Shown here piece after piece: positions 26,479 through 35,873 of a DNA stretch of 64,000 nt (position 1 is the stretch's first letter; each line of letters begins with the position of its first letter). A model generated the notes under the pieces. The model was not told the DNA's origin, searched no databases, and saw only the letters and a program-made list of their open reading frames with translations. Source of the DNA: Lewinellaceae bacterium (GTDB lineage Bacteria; Bacteroidota; Bacteroidia; Chitinophagales; Saprospiraceae); contig JACJYN010000003.1 in assembly GCA_020636095.1 (NCBI GenBank), positions 1,116,001 through 1,180,000 on the forward strand, written 5' to 3'. Both the position numbers and the translations under genes were made by a program.

Positions 26479-26718
26479 ATGAAAAAACCTTATTCGAGTC
26501 AAGAGATTGATTTTTTGGGAAAATTAGGGTCGCGAATTAGAGATTTACGAGCGAGATCCGGTTTGTCCCAAGAAAAGCTGGCTTTTGCTTGTGAGTTGGA
26601 TAGAACATATATCGGTTCCGTTGAAAGAGGTGAAAGAAACATTTCCGTTATCAACCTCAATAAAATTGCCAACTCCCTCAATGTTTCCCTTTCAGACTTG
26701 CTAAACTTCGAAGAATGA
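26479..26718 (+). CDS. R-M controller (C) protein, XRE family
   Basis: A 79-residue single-domain helix-turn-helix protein: RIRDLRARSGLSQEKLAFACELDRTYIGSVERGERN, with the ISVINLNKIANSLNVSLSDLL dimerisation helix typical of C proteins. C proteins delay restriction until methylation is established by activating their own and the R gene through a C-box. A C-box candidate lies upstream, and the stop overlaps the R gene ATG (ATGA). Low G+C compared with flanking genes. Confidence 0.88.
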   Translation: MKKPYSSQEIDFLGKLGSRIRDLRARSGLSQEKLAFACELDRTYIGSVERGERNISVINLNKIANSLNVSLSDLLNFEE

Positions 26719-27833
26719 ATAGTAATTTTAAAATCCCACCAAAATCTCCTAAATATTTAACTGATCCTGCTAAGTTGACCCAAGTATTAGCCTCATTGAT
26801 TGGAGAACCATTTTCGCTAACTGGAAAAACAAGGACGGATGGTTCTAACGTTCGAAAATTGATTGCGTCTACCTTAGGACAACACGATTTACCTGAACTT
26901 GCAAATAGTTCAGAGTATGAGATTGTACCACCAAAAGGTAAAGGAGTTCCAAGAATAGTAAGAGAATTTATCGACACATACATTGTCACCTCAGGGAAGT
27001 CTTACAATCTTCAAGTTTGGAATAGAATTCCAGCAAGCAATACGTTACTTGTAAAGTATGAATCAGGTGATAGCCTACATTGCAATGATGTTCGCTTTAT
27101 CTTTGTTCGGATTGATATTGAAAAATCTGTGATTGCCTCTATAATTATTTTGACACCGGAATTTATTGAGGAAAAATTCGGGAATTTTGGTAAACCAACA
27201 ATCAAGCATCAACTCCTAATATCCTCAAAGGCAAGGGCTGCTATTTATAGCAGTAAAGATAAAATATTGTCTTTTCCTGATTCCAAGAAATTATCTTACC
27301 ATATTAAACACGACTACATTCCTCCTAAAAGGGGAATGGTTGAAGAACCAGAGCTCAAAGATTTATATTCGATTGCATTGCTGAAAAAGTTGGTAGCCGA
27401 AAAGTTAATTGGTAAGAAGCTGGATGCTGCTGCAACCAAAAACAGAGGGCAATCCTTAGAGCGAATGACACTTGAACTGCTTGGTTATAAAGTTGATGAA
27501 AACGAATTGCTTTACGGTGGCTTTCCAGATATCAAGAATCAACTACTTGAAGTAAAAGTCCAGGATTCACCGACGGTTGATTTAGGAAAGTTCTCTCCAG
27601 AAAATGAAGAAATTGTCATTGAAGAAAAAAATCTAACAACCTTTGATGTACGATATCTGATAGCTTTAACTGATTCAGAAACCGAAATCATTGAAGGCGT
27701 AATTTTATCTCCGGGTGAAAAACTAGGAGAAGTGTTTTCTTACGTCAGTGATAAAAGCTATAAATGCCAACGCTCTATACCCATGACATTTTTTGACAAG
27801 TACTATGGAAAGTCAGTGTTTAATCCAGATTGA
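26715..27833 (+). CDS. Type II restriction endonuclease (PD-(D/E)XK type)
   Basis: A 372-residue protein. The motif GGFPDIKNQLLEVKVQDS (about residues 270-287) fits PD-x8-EVK, the PD-(D/E)XK nuclease core, preceded by the conserved QSLERMTLELLG helix. Gene order C-R with an overlapping ATGA, and a convergent DNA methylase, support the restriction function. Specificity cannot be read from the sequence. The 3' end overlaps the methylase 3' end by 14 bases. Confidence 0.82.
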   Translation: MNSNFKIPPKSPKYLTDPAKLTQVLASLIGEPFSLTGKTRTDGSNVRKLIASTLGQHDLPELANSSEYEIVPPKGKGVPRIVREFIDTYIVTSGKSYNLQVWNRIPASNTLLVKYESGDSLHCNDVRFIFVRIDIEKSVIASIIILTPEFIEEKFGNFGKPTIKHQLLISSKARAAIYSSKDKILSFPDSKKLSYHIKHDYIPPKRGMVEEPELKDLYSIALLKKLVAEKLIGKKLDAAATKNRGQSLERMTLELLGYKVDENELLYGGFPDIKNQLLEVKVQDSPTVDLGKFSPENEEIVIEEKNLTTFDVRYLIALTDSETEIIEGVILSPGEKLGEVFSYVSDKSYKCQRSIPMTFFDKYYGKSVFNPD

Positions 27834-29541
27834 AAACAGGAGGAACTCCAAAAACTTTAGCAACCGAAATTTCAAGTATATCTACAAGTTGCCCAATTGC
27901 ATCTTTATCGTTCTCTTTGTTTAATTTTTTTACGGTTTGAATAATAGTTTTTCCTTCTTTAGAGTTGATTTCTGGAAGAGGGTACCTTTCAACATATTGA
28001 GTAAAATATCTTCTTCGCCCCGAATATAGTTTGTTATTAAATACTAGATCATGATATCTGGTCATCAACTTTGAATTAGCTACACCTTGAATAAGCAGTA
28101 GCTTTTCAATATCATCCTCATCATTGCCAACAATCCAGTAACAGTTGCCATTTACTATCTTTCCTTCAGTATCGAAATAAAACCTTGGTGTTACGCTTAT
28201 ATCTGGGAAAACCAATTTGGGTTTACTCCACAAATTTGGCTTTTGTGAAACCCAAATTTCAAACCAATTCCGACCAGCATTAATTACATACTTTCGCCCT
28301 TTTAGCTGTTTCTCATGAGATAGAAAATATTTTTTAGCTTTCGGATATTTATCAATATCAATCGTTTCCTTTTTGCCGTCCTTATCGTAATGAGTATAAA
28401 GTACTCGCAAATTAATATTGTCAGAAATTCCCCAAAGCCCTATATTCTCCTGAGAAATCAAATCCCTAAGCAATTCGTTCTCCGGTTTACTATCTCCTAA
28501 ATCCTCCCACTTGTCACTTATAAAAACCTTGTCTGCTGTAGTCTTAATCCCAACTCTTACTTTAAATAAATCTCCTACCATACAGGCAGCATTTTTGTCA
28601 ATAGTAGTAACCCAATCAGTTTCTTTTTTTGACAACATTACCCAAGGACTCCCAGTTTTCTCATTGTACTCAAGGACCCCTTCCGTTTTTTTGTACTTTT
28701 TATCTCCAACTAAAAAGTATCCACATCCTTCTTGGTTAAGTATGTCAAACACACTGTTAGCTAGTTGTAAACCTCCCTCATATCCATTTAATTCTTCATA
28801 TATTTTAATAAACCTTGATTCTTTTGGATTACACTCTTTTGCTTTTCGTTTCCTTCCAATAAAAATTGCAGGCAAGACAGCTGCATCGAATAATTTCGTG
28901 TCCCCTAAATCTATTATTTCGATGATCTCATAATTTTCAGCAAGGTATTTGCGGATACTCTCGCCACCTTTGGTTGATAAATACCGGTTTGAAGTTATTA
29001 CTCCAAGAATTCCATCTTCTTTCAGGCTCTCGGTCATTGCAATCAAAAACGGATAATATAGATCGACTCTACCCTTTAAGCTAAATTTCTTTGCAAGTTT
29101 TTGAGCTTTTTCAGCACCGAGTATTTGTGTGCGAACGTATGGTGGGTTAGCAATAATCAAATCTGCGAATCCATTAATAGAATCGGCCTTTTTCGAGTTA
29201 TCGAAATCCAATAGCAATTCATTCTTAGATAAGTCAACTGCTTCAAGAAAATCTCCTAAAACAAAATTAGATTGCATTGAGCCAGAGCTAACCAGCCTTT
29301 CCTTTGCAATGGAAAGATACTCATTGTTTGAATCATAACCTGTTAAAGAAAACTCATATTTATGTTCACATAATACTTTGCTAATTGAGAGGAGTAGCTC
29401 TCCTTCTCCACATGCAGGATCAAGAACTTCTAACGATTCTTTAAACGGCATATGATTAATCAGCTTTCTGGCTAAATATTCTGCTAAGTCAATAGGGGTA
29501 AAAGTTGCTCCAGTATGCTTTATATGTTCTTTTACAGTCAT
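27820..29541 (-). CDS. N6-adenine DNA methyltransferase of the type II R-M system
   Basis: A 573-residue class I methylase with motif I DPACGEGELL (near residue 43, SAM binding), the catalytic NPPY (near 130) and a C-terminal target-recognition half. It resembles the Eco57I/TaqI-like gamma N6-adenine group. The long TRD and the separate R gene fit a two-gene type II system rather than a fused type IIG enzyme. It is convergent with the endonuclease gene, with 14 bases of 3' overlap. Strongly A/T-rich. Confidence 0.9.
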   Translation of the reverse strand: MTVKEHIKHTGATFTPIDLAEYLARKLINHMPFKESLEVLDPACGEGELLLSISKVLCEHKYEFSLTGYDSNNEYLSIAKERLVSSGSMQSNFVLGDFLEAVDLSKNELLLDFDNSKKADSINGFADLIIANPPYVRTQILGAEKAQKLAKKFSLKGRVDLYYPFLIAMTESLKEDGILGVITSNRYLSTKGGESIRKYLAENYEIIEIIDLGDTKLFDAAVLPAIFIGRKRKAKECNPKESRFIKIYEELNGYEGGLQLANSVFDILNQEGCGYFLVGDKKYKKTEGVLEYNEKTGSPWVMLSKKETDWVTTIDKNAACMVGDLFKVRVGIKTTADKVFISDKWEDLGDSKPENELLRDLISQENIGLWGISDNINLRVLYTHYDKDGKKETIDIDKYPKAKKYFLSHEKQLKGRKYVINAGRNWFEIWVSQKPNLWSKPKLVFPDISVTPRFYFDTEGKIVNGNCYWIVGNDEDDIEKLLLIQGVANSKLMTRYHDLVFNNKLYSGRRRYFTQYVERYPLPEINSKEGKTIIQTVKKLNKENDKDAIGQLVDILEISVAKVFGVPPVFNLD

Positions 29542-29567
29542 ATTCTGATTTTAAAATCATCATCAAA

Positions 29568-29583
29568 GATACTTAAAGTCGTC
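29568..29583 (-). promoter_or_regulatory. Single C-box-like site upstream of the methylase gene
   Basis: On the minus strand GACTTTAAGTA matches the C-box half-site pair GACTnnnAGTC in all but the last base. It is about 30 bases before the methylase start. The controller protein could repress the methylase promoter here. Confidence 0.35.
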
Positions 29584-29767
29584 AATAAAGCAAAATACTT
29601 TGGCTGATTATACAACAATATTTTTTAATAAATGAAAATGTATCAACAATTTGTTTTTTGCATGTGCCCCAACTCCTTTATTATTGTCAATCCACTCTAT
29701 TGCTCCTATTGACGTTTATCCCATACCCTTCAGCAATAACCGCAACAGCGGCTAAAGCCAGGTTCCC

Positions 29768-30760
29768 TCACTCCCCCACCTCCATGATCCTTTCCACTCC
29801 CTCCTCATCCACCGTCAGCAGCCCATTCTTCATCAATCTCGGCGTCAGCACCTTCCAGTTGGGGTCCTTTAAGAAGATCTCTTTGAACATCGGCAGTGCC
29901 GCCTCCAGTTCACCGCCGTTGGCCAGAGCGATGGCGTGCCAGTACTTCATCTCCAGATTGTCCGGGAACATCGCCTCCGCGGCGCCGTACTCCTCCCGCG
30001 CCTTGTCTATATCACCGGCTTCCACGGCCAGGTCGCCGCGGTTCATGTGCTCGTAGGCGCGGTGTACTTTCAGCAGGCGCTTCAGCTCCTGAACCGGGTT
30101 GGGGTGGTCATCCACCCGCAGGTTAACCGGGCGGCCCTCCCAGGCCTGGCTGGTGCGCTCGCCGGAGACGATGATCAGGGCGGCGGACTGTTTGCCGCGG
30201 ATGTCCCCACCTTCCGCCTGGGCGGCTTCCAGGGCAAGCACCAACCGCTCGGCCAGGGGCTGCCCCTTGGAGTTTTCAAACGCTTTGGCCATAGCGGGCC
30301 AGACGGTGGCCTTTTCCATCAGGTTGGCCTGTACGGCGTAGCCGTCGCCGACGTAATGGCCGGCGGCTTCGATGCAACTCTCCCCGGTGAAGGAGGCCGC
30401 TTCTCCGTCTGCGTTGAGCATGCCTACCTGGCGATACATTTGCCCTTCATCCTTGTCCGTGAGCATTTTAATAACCTGCTCCGGGTTGAAGCCCATACCC
30501 ATCAACTGCAATCCTTCCGGCCCGTAGGCGGGGTTGACGAAGGACTGGGTAGCGACCACCCCCACTCCCGGCTCGCCCCAGATGACCAGCGTGCCGACCG
30601 AGAACCAATGGGATTGCACGGCGGCGCCCATTTCGCCCGTCTCCGGGTCAATGGCGACGATGGAGTAGGTGTGGGCCAGGGGCTCTTTGCCAAAGGGTTG
30701 CTGGGCAAGGAGGAGGATGGGGGAACAGAAGAAGATACTTGAAAAGAAAATGTTTTTCAT
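29768..30760 (-). CDS. DUF1028 family secreted protein
   Basis: A 330-residue exported protein (signal peptide about 1-19). Residues ~28-230 are the DUF1028 domain, an Ntn-hydrolase-like fold, with HTYSIVAIDPETGEMGAAVQSH at the mature N-terminus (position His/Thr/Ser), GVVATQSFVNPAYGP and the GERTSQAWEGRPVNLRVDDH segment. The C-terminal ~90 residues look like TPR helices. The enzymatic role of the family is unproven. The gene stands alone. Confidence 0.85.
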   Translation of the reverse strand: MKNIFFSSIFFCSPILLLAQQPFGKEPLAHTYSIVAIDPETGEMGAAVQSHWFSVGTLVIWGEPGVGVVATQSFVNPAYGPEGLQLMGMGFNPEQVIKMLTDKDEGQMYRQVGMLNADGEAASFTGESCIEAAGHYVGDGYAVQANLMEKATVWPAMAKAFENSKGQPLAERLVLALEAAQAEGGDIRGKQSAALIIVSGERTSQAWEGRPVNLRVDDHPNPVQELKRLLKVHRAYEHMNRGDLAVEAGDIDKAREEYGAAEAMFPDNLEMKYWHAIALANGGELEAALPMFKEIFLKDPNWKVLTPRLMKNGLLTVDEEGVERIMEVGE

Positions 30761-30807
30761 AACTCGGTTTTTATTGAAATGGCTACCATTCCAGGGTTGG
30801 ACGAGTT

Positions 30808-30835
30808 CGCGGTTCGGTATTCGCTGTTCGCAACC
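30808..30835. repeat. TTCG-type dispersed repeat tract
   Basis: GTTCGCGGTTCGGTATTCGC-like words upstream of the DUF1028 gene, the same family as 14204-14276. Confidence 0.45.
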
Positions 30836-30878
30836 GCGGCAGGCTGCCTGGGCTTACCTGCTTCTAACCGTGTCCAAC

Positions 30879-31003
30879 CTTAGTACGACTTTTGCACCGG
30901 CAGGAAATTTCATTTTCTGGGCCAGGCGCTCCAGGTTTCGGCACAAAATCAATCGCTGGGGCGCGTGGCCCCTCAAGTTCTTTGACAATTTAGGATAACC
31001 AAA
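30879..31003 (+). repeat. Left arm of a 2.3-kb inverted-repeat pair
   Basis: Two blocks, 30879-30903 (around TACGACTTTTGCACCGGCAG) and 30974-31003 (around GACAATTTAGGATAACCAAA), recur in inverted order and orientation at 33085-33158. The left arm carries about 70 extra bases between the blocks, versus about 20 on the right. Everything between the arms (IS remnant, palindromes) lies inside this structure. Confidence 0.7.
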
Positions 31004-31152
31004 TCCGCTTTACTCACGAGCTATTGCTGTGGGTAATCCTGAGTGTGGCCCAGCGAATCTGCCCATCTGTAAGGTTTGGCTAAGGTTTTAACCAGCTGCA
31101 GAGGGCGGACAAAGAATTAAGCCTCGCGCCTAAGCATGAGTGAAGCATTGGA

Positions 31153-32559
31153 TTAAGGGCTCAAGGGTTTGTTCAAGGGAAGCTCCCTTTTGCATTTGCA
31201 AAAAACAAATTCAACCAATGCCACTAATCCTTCGGCTTGCATCAGCCTTCTGAGAAAAGGCAGCGTGCCGTCCGTCTCCGTTTGGAGCCGCTGTCGAATA
31301 CTGGACAAAAAGTATATCGTCGTAGCTTGCACATTGTAGTATCGAATAGGTTACGACAACAAAGGCTATATAGGATTGTATGGTATCAAAGTTTTCGAAC
31401 CTCATACTTGTCCAAGCCCTCGGCTTTGCCCTCTTGATGATACGTCTCGACGGGCCACCTCTGGCGGCGAAGCCGCAGGATGCCACTAGGATACCAATTC
31501 AAGCGATTGGTGATCACAAAATATGGAGTGCCGGTAAGTTCCTTTTGGGAAAAAAGCAATAACCAGCCTTTGTTTGTTTTCAAAATTTTTGGATGCGGTG
31601 ATTGGCAAAGTAGGCATAATAATGCTTCTTTTTGCCTCGATAAGTATAGCCTACCTTTTTTGAAAAACGGGCTTTGTGCCCGGGTTAAAATGCTCCGCTT
31701 TGAGTTGATCTGCGAACTGTCCTAACGACATAGTTTGATTCCCAACCGGATGATGTTTTGATCGCTTCTCAAGTTGCCAATGTAATCTCGCTTTAAATCC
31801 TGGGCAATAACCTTACAAAAGTATGCGGAGGTAAAACCCGAATCCAAAACCACCGGATAGTCCACAGCGGGGTAATGCCGGCAAAATTTGCGTAGCAACC
31901 CTCGGCGATGTGGATTTTGGTTTTATAAACCTCAGTAAGGTAAGGATGTTTTTACAGCCTAACTTATAGCGAGTTCTAATATAGTTAAGCCATTTCTGAG
32001 GCTCTTGTGTTCTATTGTCCCATTTGTCTTTATTGACGGTAAAGCCTTTTTCCATCAAGAAAAAGAGCCACTGCTTCCCAATCCGGCGGATCCCACAGTT
32101 GATAATAAACCGGATAATCCGTTTGCTCGTCATTGTAGTGAAGGGGTGACCAAGTCATGTGCCCAGCAATAACGCTTGTCGGTAGAGTCGTACAAATTGT
32201 AAATCTGGTCAAAGCATTGGTAGTAGTGCTTCAGCAAAGTATTGTCAATGGTAGGGGCCCCGCCCGGCTTCTACCGGGGCTTGAAGCGCGTATGTTCGTT
32301 TTGCTGCAACATGGTACCAGGCGCCGCTCATGGATTTGCTCTATATCAAAGTTTTGCCGGTTGAAAAAACGGTTAAAGCTACTCTGGTTCCGTGGCTTGG
32401 TGACGAACAAGCGGTTAATGGCTTCAAGGTTTTGTTTTCACTAACAATAAAACCGGACAAGGCTTTTTAAAAGTGCTCAAAGCCTTCCGGGCTAAAACAT
32501 GGCTCATAGAAAGCGGCATACTTCTTAACGATACTGGGAAATCCTGTCAGTATTTTCAT
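31153..32559 (-). pseudogene. Dead DDE transposase (IS4/IS701-like)
   Basis: Conceptual translation over several frames gives one degraded transposase of about 465 residues. It starts MKILTGFPSIVKKYAAFYE at 32559, continues with INRLFVTKPRNQSSFNRFF, then TIDNTLLKH and KRYCWAHDLVT (DDE-like first acidic residue and following strand), HYNDEQTDYPVYYQLW, TYHQEGKAEGLDKYEVR (the YREK-like Glu region) and FDTIQSYIAFV near the end. At least four frameshifts break it. Exact family not certain. No clean terminal repeats directly flank it. Confidence 0.72.
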
Positions 32560-32846
32560 TGCTGCTCCGTTATTAGAGCAATTTACCAAATCTTAGCCAA
32601 AAGGCTGCCTGCAGCTGCGCTTTGTCCCTAACCGTAGAGCAAGGCTATTACGCTGGTAAAGCTTGCTTAAATAGCAGTAGTAGTCCGGACACTTGCACCT
32701 TCGGTGCTGAAGCCCACAGCGCTGATGCCAATAGCTAACGGGTATCAGCCCTGCGCTACGTCGGCGCCAGGAGCAGCCAGGCAGGCCAGTTTTGTTAAAT
32801 ACATACGAAGCCGGCGAAATGAATCCGGGACAGGCTCTGAAGCTAA

Positions 32847-33017
32847 TTACAGTCTAAATTAAATTTTGTCGTTATTCCGGCAGGGATTCGTGCGGCGATC
32901 ATCTTGATCGCACGTTATCCTGCTCATTGGGTTTTGCGCCTCCCGGCGCGTTCGATCAAGATGATCGAACCACGAGCAAGGCCTTCGAAAAGGGTACAGA
33001 ACTTAATTTACAGTGTA
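32847..33017. repeat. Palindromic element with two complementary hairpins (family D)
   Basis: The outer arms share TAAATTAA(A/G)TT(T/C)TGT in inverted orientation (32847-32869 and 32995-33017). Inside are two hairpins, GCGATCA-TCT-TGATCGC (32895-32911) and TTCGATCA-AGA-TGATCGAA (32951-32969), whose loops and stems are complementary to each other. The rest of 32560-32846 is non-coding, with no feature I recognise. Confidence 0.6.
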
Positions 33018-33084
33018 TTAATGCCTGATGCTCTTTCAGCCTGCTCGCTATATGGGACTAAAGCCCGCCGGGGCCCAAAACGCC

Positions 33085-33158
33085 TTTGGTTATCCTAAGC
33101 TGTCAATGAACTTTTGCCCCCGCCAAGCGACTTCTGCCGGTGCAAAAGTCGTACTTAG
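33085..33158 (-). repeat. Right arm of the 2.3-kb inverted-repeat pair
   Basis: The blocks around TTTGGTTATCCTAAGCTGTC (33085-33113) and CTGCCGGTGCAAAAGTCGTA (33134-33158) are the reverse complement of the left-arm blocks at 30974-31003 and 30879-30903, with a few mismatches. Confidence 0.7.
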
Positions 33159-33192
33159 ACGGGTAGCCTTGAAATCAAACGTCAAACATCAT

Positions 33193-34527
33193 TTACCCCT
33201 CCGCCAGCGTCGTCGAAATATCCGTCCGGCTGGCCTGAATGGCCGGCAGTATAGCGGCTACGAAACCAATGCCCAAGGCGCCGGCCAGTAAGTAGAGTTC
33301 TTCTTTCAAAAACACCCAACCGGAAAAAGTGTAGCGATACGATTCTTTCATCTGTTCGGCCAGTATTTCCATACCACCGTGGCTCAGGGCAATGCCCAGA
33401 ACATAACCCAGCACAGCCAGCAACAGCCCTTCCATAATGATCAGGACAAACAGCCGGGCAGGGGAGGCGCCCATCACCCGCATGAGCGCCAGCTCGTAAC
33501 GGCGATCCCGCAGCGAACTGTAGAGCGAGATGAAGATGCTCAGTCCGGAAACCACGACGATGATGATGGCCAGCCAGCGCAGCGCCTTGGTGCCGGTGCC
33601 CATCAAGGCATACAGGCGGTTGATCTCTATGGCTGGGGTAGCGGCCTGCATATCCGTATTTTCGTTGATGCCGCGCTGCATGTTGAGGGCCTGAAAGTTG
33701 CGGCCCTTGAATTGGATCAGAATAGAAGTGATGTCTTTTTCAGGATAATCCAGCAAGGGTTTGTCGGAAGGGTAGGGGGCATCATGGCCGTGCTCATTGA
33801 CGGCTTCTCCGGGCTGCACTTCTTCATGATCGTGCTCCTCTCCCGCTTCGTGTTGAAGATCGGCTGCCTGGCTTTCTTCTCCCTCATGACTCTCCTCTCC
33901 GTGCTCATGTACCGCCCAGATACTTTGGGTATTGGTGAGTATAAGCTGATCGATGACCGAGCCGGTGGGTTTCAGGATACCCACAACTTTGAACGCGCCG
34001 GCATCATCGTGGATCAGGTTGTCATCCCGGATGAAACCGTGGGAGCTGTAAAAGGAATCGCCGACTTTGAGTTTCAGGTCTTCCGCCAGGACGGCGCCGA
34101 TCGTCGTTTCCATGGTGGCCTTCCAAATCTGCCCTTCTCCTATCTTGGCTTCATAGAGGCCCAGGATGTCCGGCGTAGTCCCTACGATGCGGTAGCCCTT
34201 GTGGCTGTCGCCCAGTGAGAGCGGAACCGCCGTTTTGATGAGCGGGTGGCCGGGCCGCAGGAAGGGCGTAGCTTCCTCAATGGAAATATTGCCGGTTGGC
34301 GCGTCGATGTGGTACATGCTGCTGAGGATCAATTGCAAGGGGCTGCCCTTGGCGCCTACGACCAGGTCGATGCCCGCCAGGTTCTTGTCGAACTTATCCT
34401 GCAATTGCTGGTTCAGCAGGAAGAGTAAAGAGATCAGGCCCACGCCCAGGGCGAAGAGCACCAGGCTCAGCGCCATTGAAAGGGGTTTGTTGGCGAGGTT
34501 TTTCCAGCTAAGGGTAAATAAGTTCAT
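33193..34527 (-). CDS. FtsX/MacB-like ABC transporter permease with His-rich loop
   Basis: A 444-residue permease with the classic four-helix layout: one membrane helix at 17-39, a large periplasmic MacB_PCD-type domain, and three helices in the last 150 residues, including the RRYELALMRVMGASPARLF coupling segment. The periplasmic domain has an unusual insert (about 205-252) with many His, Glu and Asp residues (HEHGEESHEGEE, HEAGEEHDHEE, NEHGHD), suggesting metal sensing or binding. The matching ATPase gene lies upstream in the same orientation (35874-36502). Similar permeases occur in zinc-regulated clusters elsewhere, but I see no zinc gene here. Confidence 0.88.
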   Translation of the reverse strand: MNLFTLSWKNLANKPLSMALSLVLFALGVGLISLLFLLNQQLQDKFDKNLAGIDLVVGAKGSPLQLILSSMYHIDAPTGNISIEEATPFLRPGHPLIKTAVPLSLGDSHKGYRIVGTTPDILGLYEAKIGEGQIWKATMETTIGAVLAEDLKLKVGDSFYSSHGFIRDDNLIHDDAGAFKVVGILKPTGSVIDQLILTNTQSIWAVHEHGEESHEGEESQAADLQHEAGEEHDHEEVQPGEAVNEHGHDAPYPSDKPLLDYPEKDITSILIQFKGRNFQALNMQRGINENTDMQAATPAIEINRLYALMGTGTKALRWLAIIIVVVSGLSIFISLYSSLRDRRYELALMRVMGASPARLFVLIIMEGLLLAVLGYVLGIALSHGGMEILAEQMKESYRYTFSGWVFLKEELYLLAGALGIGFVAAILPAIQASRTDISTTLAEG

Positions 34528-34554
34528 ATCTTCTTCAGGTTGTGCAGCCTGCTA

Positions 34555-34718
34555 AGAGCTTGTTTGGAGGCCGGGTTTAATAGCGAAAAGAGTCAGTTTT
34601 TTGATGAAACAAGGCGTCTTTTTGAAGAGCATACCCTGAGGTACGGTCGAAAAAAGCAACGCAGTGTCATCAAAAAAATGGCCTTTGCAGCTCAAAGATT
34701 GGCCTCCAAACAAGCTCT
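34555..34718. repeat. Inverted-repeat element, family A (164 bp)
   Basis: The perfect 18-bp arms AGAGCTTGTTTGGAGGCC (34555-34572) and GGCCTCCAAACAAGCTCT (34701-34718) enclose a core with a second stem (TTTTTTGATGA / TCATCAAAAAA). Its right edge overlaps the stop codon of the upstream minus-strand gene (34717-34719). The same family occurs at 58167-58349 and 202-218. Confidence 0.8.
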
Positions 34719-35869
34719 AACGGTAGGCGCCTAATTTTTGTTGAATGAAATTGCCGAGCCCCTCCGGGCCGGTGTCAAAATAAGCCTCCAGAACCTGATA
34801 AGAACGGCTATCTTCTCTGCCGCTTTGCAACATCAAATGATCGATTCCCCGCTGCCCTTCTTTTTCATCTGCCAGCTTCATGAACAACCCGGCGATGGCG
34901 TAGCGCAGGTCGGTAGTATCATCCATCTTTGTGAGTTCCCAGGGGCGGCCCCAGGGCAGATCAGGATGCGCGTCCAGGTGTCTGGCTATCCGTTTCAGGT
35001 GCCACTCCAGAGGCTGGCTTACACTGCCGCCGAGGTAGGTAGCCGGTACTTTCCTCCAGCCAGTAGTGCCGCTCCGGGTAGGCGTCCCTTGCGTAAAGAT
35101 GGACCACTTCGTGCGGGTACCATTCGGCGCCATTAGCAGCGTGCAGGATGCCATTGTAGGTTTCTGCCATCCCTCCTGTTTGCTCCTCGGTGAACATAAG
35201 CGGCTCATAGTCGAAGCCATTCATCCTGAACAACTCTTCTGTACTGTCATAAAGGTAGTAATCAAAAGCCAGGTACCTAACATGAAATCTGTCAGACAGT
35301 TGGCGGCTGAACCCGTCCAATGCCTGGGCCAGGCTGTCGTTGAATGAATGCTCGGGCTTGTATTGGTAGGTGATGTCTCCCACTTTTCGCTGTAGCCAAT
35401 GCCGGGTATTCCACTCCAGAGGGCGAAGAGCCGCAGAGAATCGCCCTCCGGGCGTACATGTGCATTCAGCAGGATAACGGGTGTCGCATACCGGTTGCTG
35501 TCGGTTTGAGCAAAAATGTTTTCAACACGACCAGGCTGTCTTCCATCCGGCGGGCGCTTACCAGTGTAGGTTTCACCTTTGACAATTCCGGATCATAGCT
35601 CCGAATCTTCGCGATGATGAGCTGGTCGGGAACCGCATACTTTTTGCGCTCAGCAGCTGACCAACAGGCTTCGGTTTGCAGGCGGATCACGCGCTCGTTC
35701 AGGTAGCGCTCCCACAATTGAATGGCTTGCCGGATTAACGGCTCCTCCTGATTGGATACCGTTTCACTGACGTGGATAGAGACCCAGGCGGTTTCTTCCG
35801 GCTGTAGCTCCCGGAGGTGCAGCTCAGTGAGAACCAGCAACATGCTATGAGGAAAGTAGGTCTGATCAT
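34717..35869 (-). pseudogene. HExxH lipoprotein, frameshifted
   Basis: Read across three frames, this is one gene of about 380 codons. It begins MIRPTFLIACCWFSLSCTSG at 35869 (a lipoprotein signal with lipobox LSC), continues through ELQPEETAWVSIHV, SYDPELSKVKPTLV, DITYQYKPEHSFND, then a gluzincin-type zinc motif in WYPHEVVHLYARD, and ends FIQQKLGAYR at 34717. At least three single-base shifts interrupt it. Given other apparent frameshifts nearby, these may be sequencing errors. It sits between the ABC ATPase (4-8 base overlap) and the permease, all on the minus strand, so it is probably part of that system. Confidence 0.6.
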
Positions 35870-35873
35870 AAGG

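Noticed and set aside
31070..32640. Terminal inverted repeats directly around the dead transposase
   Set aside because: Shared words (GGCTAAG, AGCTGCAG, GGACAAAG) occur in the wrong order for a terminal inverted repeat.
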